Assembly: GCA_025928545.1 (NCBI GenBank)
Contig: JAICJH010000005.1
Span: forward strand, 105,502 to 169,501
Direction: 5' to 3'
Source of the DNA: Bryobacteraceae bacterium
Lineage (GTDB): Bacteria > Acidobacteriota > Terriglobia > Bryobacterales > Bryobacteraceae
DNA length: 64,000 bases
Below are positions 17,228 through 24,990 of the stretch, one piece after another (positions within the stretch are counted from its first letter, which is position 1; each line of letters opens with the position of its first letter). The position numbers and the translations under genes are program-made. The notes beneath the pieces were generated by a model. It saw only the letters and a program-made list of their open reading frames with translations, did not search any database and was not told the DNA's origin.

Positions 17228-18540
17228 AAGACCGGAAACCCAGCAGGTACCTCGTGAAACCTGACCCACCAACCCAGGTTGGGCCGAAAAACCCCTACGA
17301 TTCAACTGAAAGCATAATGAAATCCCGCTCTGACGCGGCCGCGATCAATCCGGGCCCCCGGCCCAAAATCCTTGCTATCTGCGCCGTCGACTTAATGGCG
17401 TGGAAATTATTGCGTCCGTGGTTTCTTGGTCTCAAAAAAGCCGGCTACGAAGTGCACATTGCCTGCGCGAAATCGCAGTACTTCGACCTACTCGAGGCTG
17501 ACGGTTTTCACCTGCACGAGGTGCCCATCCGGCGGGTAATGAATCCCCTCGTCCATATCGGACCGCTCTGGGCGCTGTATCGTTTGATTCGGCAGTACGA
17601 CTTTGCTGCAGTCAATACCCATAGTCCCGTGGCAGCCGTACTCGGTCGCATGGCAGCCGCCCTCGCCGGCATGAAAGTGATCGTCTACACCGTACATGGC
17701 TTTTACTTTCACGACGACATGCCACGGTTCAAACGCTGGCCTTTCATCACCCTGGAATGGTTGCTCGGACGAATAACGAACTACTTCATGTTCGTGTCCG
17801 ACGAAGACCGCCAAACAGCCGTGCGGGTGGGCATTGCGCGGGATCCTGAAAAAGCGATTACCATCTACAATGGCGTCGATCTCGATGCCTATCCCCCGGG
17901 AGGCGCCGCATCTCGCATCGGTGCGGAGCTGCGCAGCGAACTGAATATTCCTGATAGCGCCACGGTGGTGGGTATTGTAGGTCGCGTAGTTCGGGAAAAG
18001 GGCTATATGGAGTTCGCGGAAATGGCCAGATTAGTCTCGGCAAACCGAAGCGACATCTACTTTCTTGTGGTTGGCGACGCTCTTCCATCCGATAGGGATG
18101 GCATCGTTGCAGAACTGCGGGAGCGTGTAGAGAAGGACGGCCTGAGCGACAAATTCCGGTTTACCGGTTTTAGTGACCGCGTGCCGGATTACCTGCAGAC
18201 AATGGACATTTTCGTCTTGCCGTCTTACCGCGAAGGATTTCCCCGTTCCGTTCTGGAGGCAATGAGCACGGCACTCCCCGTTGTGACGACCACTATTCGC
18301 GGCTGCCGCGAAGCCGTCGTGGACGGCGAGACTGGCTTGTTAGTGTCGCCGCGAAACAGCACGGCGCTGGCAGATGCCGTCTCTCGTCTCCTCGTGAAAG
18401 GTCTTGCTCGCAAAATGGGTGCCGCTGGAAGAGAGCGGGCAGTCCGCCTGTACTCACAGCAGAACGTTCAGAAACAGTTCGTGGAAGTGATCTCCACTGC
18501 GTTAAGAAAGTCCGGAACGAGCATTGCATGCGAAGAGTAG
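17224..18540 (+). CDS. GT4-family glycosyltransferase
   Basis: The 438-residue protein has an unusual polar extension of about 45 residues before the first GT-B strand (KILAICAVDLMAWKLLRPW). VYTVHGFYFHDDMP and IYNGVDLDAYP follow, and the donor site SYREGFPRSVLEAMSTALPVV has a complete E-x7-E. The VHGFYFH loop is typical of GT4 enzymes that act early on undecaprenyl-diphosphate sugars, such as PglA-like proteins. Its position just before the PglC-like gene fits addition of the second sugar (inference). The ATG at 17224 overlaps the previous stop; an in-frame ATG at 17317 would remove most of the extension. Confidence 0.85.
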   Translation: MKDRKPSRYLVKPDPPTQVGPKNPYDSTESIMKSRSDAAAINPGPRPKILAICAVDLMAWKLLRPWFLGLKKAGYEVHIACAKSQYFDLLEADGFHLHEVPIRRVMNPLVHIGPLWALYRLIRQYDFAAVNTHSPVAAVLGRMAAALAGMKVIVYTVHGFYFHDDMPRFKRWPFITLEWLLGRITNYFMFVSDEDRQTAVRVGIARDPEKAITIYNGVDLDAYPPGGAASRIGAELRSELNIPDSATVVGIVGRVVREKGYMEFAEMARLVSANRSDIYFLVVGDALPSDRDGIVAELRERVEKDGLSDKFRFTGFSDRVPDYLQTMDIFVLPSYREGFPRSVLEAMSTALPVVTTTIRGCREAVVDGETGLLVSPRNSTALADAVSRLLVKGLARKMGAAGRERAVRLYSQQNVQKQFVEVISTALRKSGTSIACEE

Positions 18541-19115
18541 CCGACGCGATTGTCTCATTTGCTGCGTTGATCGTTCTTAGTCCCTTGTTGGCTATGATTT
18601 ATGCTGGGGTTCGCATCACTATGGGGTCGCGCCCAGTGTTCGTCCAGCCGCGTGTTGGCCTGAACGGTCGCATATTCGCGCTCTATAAATTCAGGACTAT
18701 GTCCAATCTAAGAGATCACAGCGGGAATCTGCTTCCGGACGAAAAGAGGCTTACGGCCCTGGGTCAGTTCCTGCGCAGTTCCAGCCTCGACGAGTTACCG
18801 CAACTCTGGAATGTACTAAAGGGCGACATGAGCCTGATCGGTCCGCGCCCTTTGTTGCCGGAGTATCTGCCGAGGTATAACGCTTTTCAGCGGCGTCGTC
18901 ACGAGGTGAGACCTGGCATCACCGGCTGGGTCCAGGTCAACGGACGCAACAGCCTGTCCTGGGAAGAGAAGTTCGCTCTCGACGTCTGGTACGTCGATAA
19001 CAGAAATTTGACACTTGATCTGAAGATCCTGTGGATGACCCTGCTCAGAGTGATTCGGCGCGATGGAATCAGCAAAGATGGACATGCCACAATGCCGGAA
19101 TTTCTGGGCCAATAA
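18528..19115 (+). CDS. pglC: PglC-type phosphoglycosyl transferase (initiating enzyme)
   Basis: The 195-residue monotopic phosphoglycosyl transferase has one N-terminal re-entrant hydrophobic helix (residues about 3-28), then PRVGLNGRIFALYKFRTM, the catalytic Asp-Glu dyad in SSLDELPQLWNVLKGDMSLI, GPRPLLPEYLPRY and RPGITGWVQVNGRN. Small PglC enzymes move a sugar-1-phosphate, classically N,N'-diacetylbacillosamine phosphate, from UDP to undecaprenyl phosphate. They lack the extra transmembrane domain of WbaP/WcaJ. It overlaps the previous gene by 13 bases and is followed by PglD, PglE and PglF homologues, so a bacillosamine-type first sugar is likely. Confidence 0.88.
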   Translation: MRRVADAIVSFAALIVLSPLLAMIYAGVRITMGSRPVFVQPRVGLNGRIFALYKFRTMSNLRDHSGNLLPDEKRLTALGQFLRSSSLDELPQLWNVLKGDMSLIGPRPLLPEYLPRYNAFQRRRHEVRPGITGWVQVNGRNSLSWEEKFALDVWYVDNRNLTLDLKILWMTLLRVIRRDGISKDGHATMPEFLGQ

Positions 19116-19146
19116 TACTGCTACTGAACGGGTAAAATGTTGAAAA

Positions 19147-19827
19147 TTGTTGGCGGAAGCCTTGGATAATCCACGTTTGCGCCCGCTGATCCTGTGGGGT
19201 GCCAGCGGACATGGGAAGGTGATACTTGACATTGCCCGGGCGATGGGCGAATTCGACGATATCTCATTCATGGACGACGGGCAGATCAATCCGGCAACAG
19301 ACTTTTGCGGTTGCAACGTAATCGCTGCCTCGTTGTATTTGGAAACTCGCAACAGAGGCGAAAAACCAAGCCCCCAATTTCTCATCTCTATCGGCCGCAA
19401 CCAGTCCAGAGCCGCCTGTTTCCAAAGAGCTCTAGACCAGGGGCTCCGACCGATAAGCCTGATCCACCCTTCGGCCGTCATCTCCCCTTCCGCTCAAATC
19501 GACCCAGGTACCGTAGTCATGCCCCGCGTCGTTATCAACGCTGCCGCCAAAATCGGCCGGAACTGCATCATCAACACCGCTGCCGTCGTCGAACACGATT
19601 GCTACATCGGGGACCACGTCCATCTATCCCCTGGTGTTCTCCTCGCGGGCAATGTTACGGTGAACGATTTCGCTCACCTCGGAATCGGAGCTGTGGTCCT
19701 GCCTAACTTGGAAATTGGTGCTAATGCGGTGGTAGGAGCGGGCGCAGTCATAGTTTCGTCCATTCCACCAGATACCACAGTAGTAGGTATTCCGGCGAGG
19801 CCACTGCTCGGCACTCATCGCCGTTGA
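19147..19827 (+). CDS. pglD: PglD/NeuD-type sugar O/N-acetyltransferase
   Basis: This protein of about 226 residues has an N-terminal Rossmann-like domain beginning LILWGASGHGKVILDIA. A left-handed beta-helix of hexapeptide repeats follows (about residues 110-210), ending with VVGAGAVIVSSIPPDTTVVG. PglD acetylates UDP-4-amino-4,6-dideoxy-GlcNAc with acetyl-CoA to give UDP-N,N'-diacetylbacillosamine; close relatives acetylate sialic acids or perosamine. A histidine (EHDCYIGDHVHLSP) sits where the catalytic base is expected. The start is TTG at 19147, as no ATG fits. The Pgl neighbours favour the bacillosamine route over NeuD. Confidence 0.8.
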   Translation: MLAEALDNPRLRPLILWGASGHGKVILDIARAMGEFDDISFMDDGQINPATDFCGCNVIAASLYLETRNRGEKPSPQFLISIGRNQSRAACFQRALDQGLRPISLIHPSAVISPSAQIDPGTVVMPRVVINAAAKIGRNCIINTAAVVEHDCYIGDHVHLSPGVLLAGNVTVNDFAHLGIGAVVLPNLEIGANAVVGAGAVIVSSIPPDTTVVGIPARPLLGTHRR

Positions 19828-20208
19828 CAACAATCTCAAGGTTTTAAATCTTGGATAATAAACGACTTATAAACTACTGCACCATAACAGTGCAATCCAT
19901 CCTTTCATACTGTGCCTGAGATGACCGAAACTACGAAAAAATCCGCTCCCCGCTCATCGCCCGTCGCGATTGCCGGCCCCTCATACCGTAAAAAAAATGC
20001 CGGTGCCAAGCGAACCCGGGAAGTGACACAAAACAAAGACAAAGTCAAAATTGACGAACCCATTTTACCCTTGGGCGATCCGGCAAAAACGCCCCTCTCT
20101 GCCCGTTTTGAGCCCCCCCAATCCCATTTCATAGCTTCAAATCCGCCGCTCAGCGCCGCATCTGAGACAATAGCTTCGAAGGGTGATTTTCAGCCCCGCG
20201 TACAACCG
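19828..20208. other. Composition boundary between pglD and pglE
   Basis: This stretch begins with an A/T-rich segment (19828-19910) holding TTGACA at 19824-19829 across the pglD stop codon and several TATAA-like words, so a promoter is possible but no pair is well spaced. From 19912 to 20208 the frame of the following aminotransferase stays open. It would encode about 99 low-complexity Lys/Pro/Ser-rich residues that do not match the aminotransferase fold. Either this is an N-terminal extension of PglE or non-coding leader. Genes downstream use C-ending codons far more than genes upstream. Confidence 0.4.
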
Positions 20209-21345
20209 ATGAAGTCTCGGATATTACTTTCCGTCCCGCACATGGGTGGTCGGGAACAGTCCTACGTCGCCGAAGCCTTTGCGACGAACTGGCTCTCCAC
20301 AATCGGCCCCAACGTTACGGCTTTTGAGCGGGAATTCGGTCATCAGGTCGGCATGCCCTCCGTCGCGCTTTCCAGCGGCACCGCGGCTATGCATCTCGGT
20401 CTGCGCCTCCTCGGTGTCGGCCCGGGCGACGAAGTTTTCTGCCCCACCCTCACCTTCGTCGCGACAGCCAACCCCATCGTCTACGTCGGTGCGGAACCTG
20501 TTTTCCTGGATAGCAACCGCGAAGACTGGAACCTCGACCCCGAACTGCTCGCCCGCGCTCTCGCCGACCGCGCCCGTCGCAATAAACTCCCGAAAGCCGT
20601 CGTCGTCGTCCATCTCTACGGCCAGCCCGCCGATATGGATCCCATCCTCGCCGCGTGCGCCCGCTACGAGGTTCCCGTCCTCGAAGATGCTGCCGAAGCG
20701 CTCGGCTCCACTTACAAAGGAAAGCCCGTCGGCCATCACAGCGGACTCGCCGTCTACTCTTTCAACGGCAACAAGATGATCACCACCACCGGCGGTGGCA
20801 TGCTTTCCTGCACCAATCCGGATTGGATCCAGCAAGCCCGCTTCTGGTCCACCCAGGCGCGCGACAACGCTATCTGGTATGAGCATTCGGAGATGGGCTA
20901 CAACTACCGGATGAGTAATGTCCTGGCGGGTATTGGCCGCGGTCAGCTTGAGGTCCTCAACACCCGCGTCGACCAGCGCCGTTCCATCGCCTTCAGGTAT
21001 CGCGATGCTTTTGCCGATATACCGGGTCTGGAATTCATGCCCCAGTCCCCCCACGGCATTCATACCAACTGGCTGAGCTGTTTCCTGATCGATGAGGCGT
21101 TATTTGGATGCTCGCGCGATGCGCTGATCAGCGCCCTCGACGCCGCAGGCATTGAAACTCGCCCGGTCTGGAAACCGATGCACCTCCAGCCGCTCTATCG
21201 TCACGCCGAAAGCATCGGCGGCGAGATCGCTGAAGATCTCTTCATGCGCGGTATCTGTCTTCCCAGCTCCAGCAGCCTTACGCCGGTTGATCAGATGCGC
21301 GTCATCACAGCAGTTCGAAATGCCGCGGGAGTGGCCTGCCAGTGA
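20209..21345 (+). CDS. pglE: PglE-like DegT/DnrJ/EryC1 aminotransferase
   Basis: From ATG 20209 the protein has 378 residues, the usual length for PLP-dependent sugar aminotransferases. It shows SSGTAAMHLGLRLLGVGPGD (phosphate loop), VHLYGQPADMDPI, the EDAAEALGSTYKG strand, and the PLP lysine in VYSFNGNKMITTTGGG. The reaction expected with PglF and PglD is transamination of UDP-4-keto-6-deoxy-GlcNAc from glutamate. The frame is open upstream to a GTG at 19912 with an ATG at 19921, so the true start is uncertain. 20209 is chosen because homologous folds begin with the RILLSVPHMGG strand. Its end overlaps the next gene (TGATG). Confidence 0.85.
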   Translation: MKSRILLSVPHMGGREQSYVAEAFATNWLSTIGPNVTAFEREFGHQVGMPSVALSSGTAAMHLGLRLLGVGPGDEVFCPTLTFVATANPIVYVGAEPVFLDSNREDWNLDPELLARALADRARRNKLPKAVVVVHLYGQPADMDPILAACARYEVPVLEDAAEALGSTYKGKPVGHHSGLAVYSFNGNKMITTTGGGMLSCTNPDWIQQARFWSTQARDNAIWYEHSEMGYNYRMSNVLAGIGRGQLEVLNTRVDQRRSIAFRYRDAFADIPGLEFMPQSPHGIHTNWLSCFLIDEALFGCSRDALISALDAAGIETRPVWKPMHLQPLYRHAESIGGEIAEDLFMRGICLPSSSSLTPVDQMRVITAVRNAAGVACQ

Positions 21346-23261
21346 TGCCGTCGCCCGCCACCAACAGCCAACCGGCAGGTTCCAGCCACCTGTTGCGCTT
21401 CCACCGCCCGCTCCTGGCCCTCACCCAGTTGGCCATCTGCATCGTCTCGGTGATGGCCGCGTTCGTGCTTCGCTTCGATGCAGCCGTCCCCGCCGCTTTC
21501 CGAGCCCATCTGCGGTTTGCGCTCCTTGCCTGGCCTGTCACCAAACTTCTGGTCTTCTGGGCTGGCGGTCTGGGACGCGGTTGGTGGCGTTATGTCTCGC
21601 TTCCCGATCTGATTCGCCTGACGGTCGGCAACTTCGCTGCCAGCGTCCTCGTCCTTGCCGTCACCCTCCTGATGGGTCCGGCAGGTTTCCCGCGCTCGAT
21701 CTACATCATCGACCTTCTGATTTGCGTGATGCTGACCTCGGCCACCCGTGTCGGGCGTCGCGTCCATTGGGAACTATCCCAGGCCCGCACGCGCGATGTC
21801 AGCGAAGGCCGTACCCTCATCTACGGTGCCGGAGATGCCGGCGTGAACGTGCTCCGCGAGATTCGCCAGAACTCATCGCTACCCTATCACGTAGTCGGGC
21901 TCCTCGACGACAATCCCGCCAAACACGGCTCATCTATCCATGGCCTCAAAGTCATGGGCTCCGGCTCCGACCTCCCTGCCCTGGCTCGAAAGCACACCGT
22001 CCACACCGTTCTCGTCGCCATGCCTTCGGCCACCGGCCAGCAGATGACCGCAATCCTGCAGCAATGCCACAGCGCGGGTGTCGCGTTCAAAACAATTCCC
22101 AGCCTTTCACGCATTCTTGCCAACGTAAACCTCACCTCTCAGATTCGTGACGTTGCCGTGGAAGATCTGCTCGGCAGGTCGCCCGTCGTTCTGGAGGCCG
22201 CGCTCATCGAGGCTCGGATCACGGGGCGGGTTGTGCTCGTTACCGGCGCCGCTGGTTCCATCGGCTCTGAATTGTGCCGTCAGATCGCGCGCTTTGCTCC
22301 CGCTGCTATTGTAGGTTTCGAGAACTCCGAGACCGGCATATTTCATCTCGAGCATGAGTTGCGAAAGGCCTTCCCCGAAGTTCCGTTTCATCCCGAAATC
22401 GGCAGTATTCAGAATGTTCACCGCGTGGAAGAAGTGATCGGCAAATATCTGCCGTCCATGATTTTCCATGCCGCCGCCTACAAGCATGTGCCCCTGATGG
22501 AAGCCCACCTGTATGAAGCAGTCGAGAACAACGTCTTCGGTACGTGGAACGTTGCCAGCGCCGCGGCTCGCTTCGGTGTCGGCGAGTTTGTTCTGATTTC
22601 ATCCGATAAGGCGGTTCGCCCCACCAACATTATGGGTGCGACCAAACGGATCGCCGAATTCATCGGCCTCTCATTTGTGAATACGGATACGCGCTTTGTC
22701 GTTGTCCGCTTCGGCAACGTGCTCGGCAGCAACGGCAGCGTCGTTCCAATGTTCAAGCAGCAGATTCTGGCTGGCGGGCCCATCACCGTAACTCACCCGG
22801 AAATGCAGCGCTTCTTCATGACCATCCCCGAAGCCAGCCAGCTCGTCCTTCAGGCCTCCGCCATGGGCCGCGGCGGCGAAGTCTTTGTGCTCGACATGGG
22901 TGACCCGGTCCGCATCGTCGATCTCGCCCGCAACCTGATCCTCCTCTCCGGCCTTCGGCCCGACGAAGATATCCGCATCGAATTCACCGGCACGCGGCCG
23001 GGCGAAAAGCTCTACGAGGAACTTAGTCACCTCGAAGAAGGCACAGTGGCGACGCAGCATGAAAAGGTCCGTGTCTTTGCCGCACATGCCATCAGGCAGC
23101 CCGACATGAAGGCGTGTCTCTCCGTCCTTCGCGATGGATGCGCCAACCGCAACGCCGCGGCTGTCGTCGCCGCCCTGACCACGGCTATCCCCGACTACAC
23201 TCCGAGCGCTCATCTCATGGCCGGCGTGGTCCCGCTCAAGCGCGCTCAGGCCTCGGACTAG
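21345..23261 (+). CDS. pglF: PglF/CapD-type membrane-bound UDP-GlcNAc 4,6-dehydratase
   Basis: This protein of about 638 residues has four N-terminal membrane helices (about 20-150) and a CoA-binding-like Rossmann domain (TLIYGAGDAGVNVLREI). The catalytic SDR domain is VLVTGAAGSIGSELCRQI, then FHAAAYKHVPLMEAH, with SSDKAVRPTNIMGATKR. The SDK/MGATK arrangement, with Met instead of the usual catalytic Tyr, is the hallmark of the WbpM/PglF class. It forms UDP-4-keto-6-deoxy-GlcNAc, the first step to bacillosamine, at the inner membrane. GTG at 21342 is an alternative start. It overlaps pglE and probably ends the polysaccharide operon. Confidence 0.9.
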   Translation: MPSPATNSQPAGSSHLLRFHRPLLALTQLAICIVSVMAAFVLRFDAAVPAAFRAHLRFALLAWPVTKLLVFWAGGLGRGWWRYVSLPDLIRLTVGNFAASVLVLAVTLLMGPAGFPRSIYIIDLLICVMLTSATRVGRRVHWELSQARTRDVSEGRTLIYGAGDAGVNVLREIRQNSSLPYHVVGLLDDNPAKHGSSIHGLKVMGSGSDLPALARKHTVHTVLVAMPSATGQQMTAILQQCHSAGVAFKTIPSLSRILANVNLTSQIRDVAVEDLLGRSPVVLEAALIEARITGRVVLVTGAAGSIGSELCRQIARFAPAAIVGFENSETGIFHLEHELRKAFPEVPFHPEIGSIQNVHRVEEVIGKYLPSMIFHAAAYKHVPLMEAHLYEAVENNVFGTWNVASAAARFGVGEFVLISSDKAVRPTNIMGATKRIAEFIGLSFVNTDTRFVVVRFGNVLGSNGSVVPMFKQQILAGGPITVTHPEMQRFFMTIPEASQLVLQASAMGRGGEVFVLDMGDPVRIVDLARNLILLSGLRPDEDIRIEFTGTRPGEKLYEELSHLEEGTVATQHEKVRVFAAHAIRQPDMKACLSVLRDGCANRNAAAVVAALTTAIPDYTPSAHLMAGVVPLKRAQASD

Positions 23262-23264
23262 CCG

Positions 23265-24587
23265 ATGCCCGGCCCCCGAGTCGCGGTGCTGGGCGCCGGT
23301 CTGGCGGGCATCGCCACCGCCACGGCTCTCGGCAGCGTCGGCTTTGACGTAGAGATCTTCGAAGCCCGCGCCTTTCCCGGCGGACGCGCCACTTCCTGGC
23401 CAGTCAACTCCTCCGAGGGCGAATCGGGCGAAGTGATCGACAATTGCCAGCACGTCCTGCTGCGCTGCTGCGTCAACCTCCTCGACCTCTACCGCCGCCT
23501 CGGCGTTCGCGACAAGATCCGTTTCGAACGCGAGTATTTCTTCATCGAACCCGGCGGACACACGTCCGTCCTGAAGCGCGGCATCTTCCCCGCCCCCGCC
23601 CACTTCGCCGGCTCCTTCTTCTCCCTCTCATTCCTCGATCTTCCCGACAAGATCGCGATCGCTCATGCCATGCGCGCCATCCCGCGCGAGTTCGGCCAGC
23701 GGCGCGATCTGGACCAGATCACGATGCTCGACTGGCTCCTCGAGAAGGAGCAAACCCCGAACGCAATTGAGCGCTATTGGCGGCAGGTGCTGGTAAGCGC
23801 CGTCAATGAAGAACTGGACCGCATGGCCGCCGCCCACGGTCTCCAGGTGTTCTGGCTCGGCATGCTCGCCCGCAGCGATTCCTATGAAATGGGTCTTGCG
23901 GCCGTTCCTCTGCGGGAGTTGTACAACGAATCAACTCTGACGAACATCCGCTATCGGACCCCGGTCACCGCCATCGAAAAGACGGCCGACTCGCGCATCT
24001 CCGCGGTCCACACTTCAGGCGGACGCGTCGAGGCCGATTACTTTGTCTCCTGCCTGCCCTTCGAACGACTCCAGCCCCTGCTGCCGGAACTCCCGATCGA
24101 ATGGAACGCGTTCACTCACTCGCCGATCACGGGCATCCACCTGTGGTTCGACCGCCCCGTCACAGCCCTCCCGCACGCCACTCTTCTCGACCGAACCATT
24201 CAGTGGATGTTCAACAAGAGCGAGGGGCGCTACATCCAGCTCGTCGTGAGCGCCTCTCGCTCGCTGACGGACATGCCTCGCGCCGAGATCATTGAACTGG
24301 CCCTCCGCGAACTCGGCGAGTTCTTTCCCGCCGCCAAACACGCCGTTCTGGAAAAGGCGCAGGTCATCAAAGAAGTGCGCGCCACATTCTCAGCCGCACC
24401 CGGTCTTGAGGCGAAACGCCCGCTCGCCGTCACCGGCTATCCGAACCTCTTCCTGGCCGGCGACTGGACCCGCTCCGGCTGGCCAGCCACCATGGAAGGC
24501 GCCGTCCGCAGCGGCTACATCGCGGCCGAAGCCGTCACCAGAGCGGCGGGCAGCCCCCGTCACTTTCTGATACCCGATATCGCATAA
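23265..24587 (+). CDS. hpnE: Hydroxysqualene dehydroxylase (squalene-associated FAD-dependent desaturase)
   Basis: The 440-residue flavoprotein opens with an FAD-binding VAVLGAGLAGIATATAL and the EIFEARAFPGGRATSW segment. Next comes IDNCQHVLLRCCVNLLDLY, characteristic of HpnE, and a C-terminal FLAGDWTRSGWPATMEGAV. HpnE works with HpnC and HpnD to make squalene from farnesyl diphosphate for hopanoid synthesis. The gene starts 3 bases after pglF and may be read through from it. HpnC and HpnD are not in this window, so here it is separated from its usual partners. Carotenoid desaturase relatives are the alternative, but the IDNCQH motif argues for HpnE. Confidence 0.85.
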   Translation: MPGPRVAVLGAGLAGIATATALGSVGFDVEIFEARAFPGGRATSWPVNSSEGESGEVIDNCQHVLLRCCVNLLDLYRRLGVRDKIRFEREYFFIEPGGHTSVLKRGIFPAPAHFAGSFFSLSFLDLPDKIAIAHAMRAIPREFGQRRDLDQITMLDWLLEKEQTPNAIERYWRQVLVSAVNEELDRMAAAHGLQVFWLGMLARSDSYEMGLAAVPLRELYNESTLTNIRYRTPVTAIEKTADSRISAVHTSGGRVEADYFVSCLPFERLQPLLPELPIEWNAFTHSPITGIHLWFDRPVTALPHATLLDRTIQWMFNKSEGRYIQLVVSASRSLTDMPRAEIIELALRELGEFFPAAKHAVLEKAQVIKEVRATFSAAPGLEAKRPLAVTGYPNLFLAGDWTRSGWPATMEGAVRSGYIAAEAVTRAAGSPRHFLIPDIA

Positions 24588-24594
24588 TGAATCT

Positions 24595-24990
24595 ATGAAG
24601 ACGATTCGGACACTTCTGCTGATACTGACCGGCCTCTCGGCGCTCACTCTGAACGCAGCCGATCCGGTGAAGCTCACGGTACACGTCAGTTCCGCCCTCA
24701 GCGGCAAGCCCGTGGACCGCGCCAGCGTCATCGTGCGATTCAAATCGGGGATCGGCGTCAACCTGAAGAAGATCCAGACCTCCTGGGAGACGAAGACGAA
24801 TCAGGAGGGCGATGTCACTCTGCCCACCATGCCGCAGGGTCAGATTCAGATCCAGATCATCGCCCAGTATTACCAGACCTTCGGTGGTATGTTCACCACC
24901 GATAAACCGGAACAGACCATCGCTATCAAACTGAATCAGCCCCAGGCGCAATACTCCGAAGACGCCAAGACCCCCGCTATAGCGAAGTAA
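24595..24990 (+). CDS. Small secreted protein with a beta-sandwich-like repeat
   Basis: This 131-residue protein has a clear signal peptide (KTIRTLLLILTGLSALTLNAAD). It is followed by KLTVHVSSALSGKPVDRASVIVR and TNQEGDVTLPTMPQGQIQIQI, which resembles carboxypeptidase-regulatory-like/transthyretin-type modules that occur as small periplasmic proteins. No catalytic residues are visible. It lies 7 bases after hpnE, and its stop codon overlaps the start of the FUSC transporter gene (TAATG), so it could be a periplasmic partner of that transporter (inference). Function unknown. Confidence 0.65.
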   Translation: MKTIRTLLLILTGLSALTLNAADPVKLTVHVSSALSGKPVDRASVIVRFKSGIGVNLKKIQTSWETKTNQEGDVTLPTMPQGQIQIQIIAQYYQTFGGMFTTDKPEQTIAIKLNQPQAQYSEDAKTPAIAK

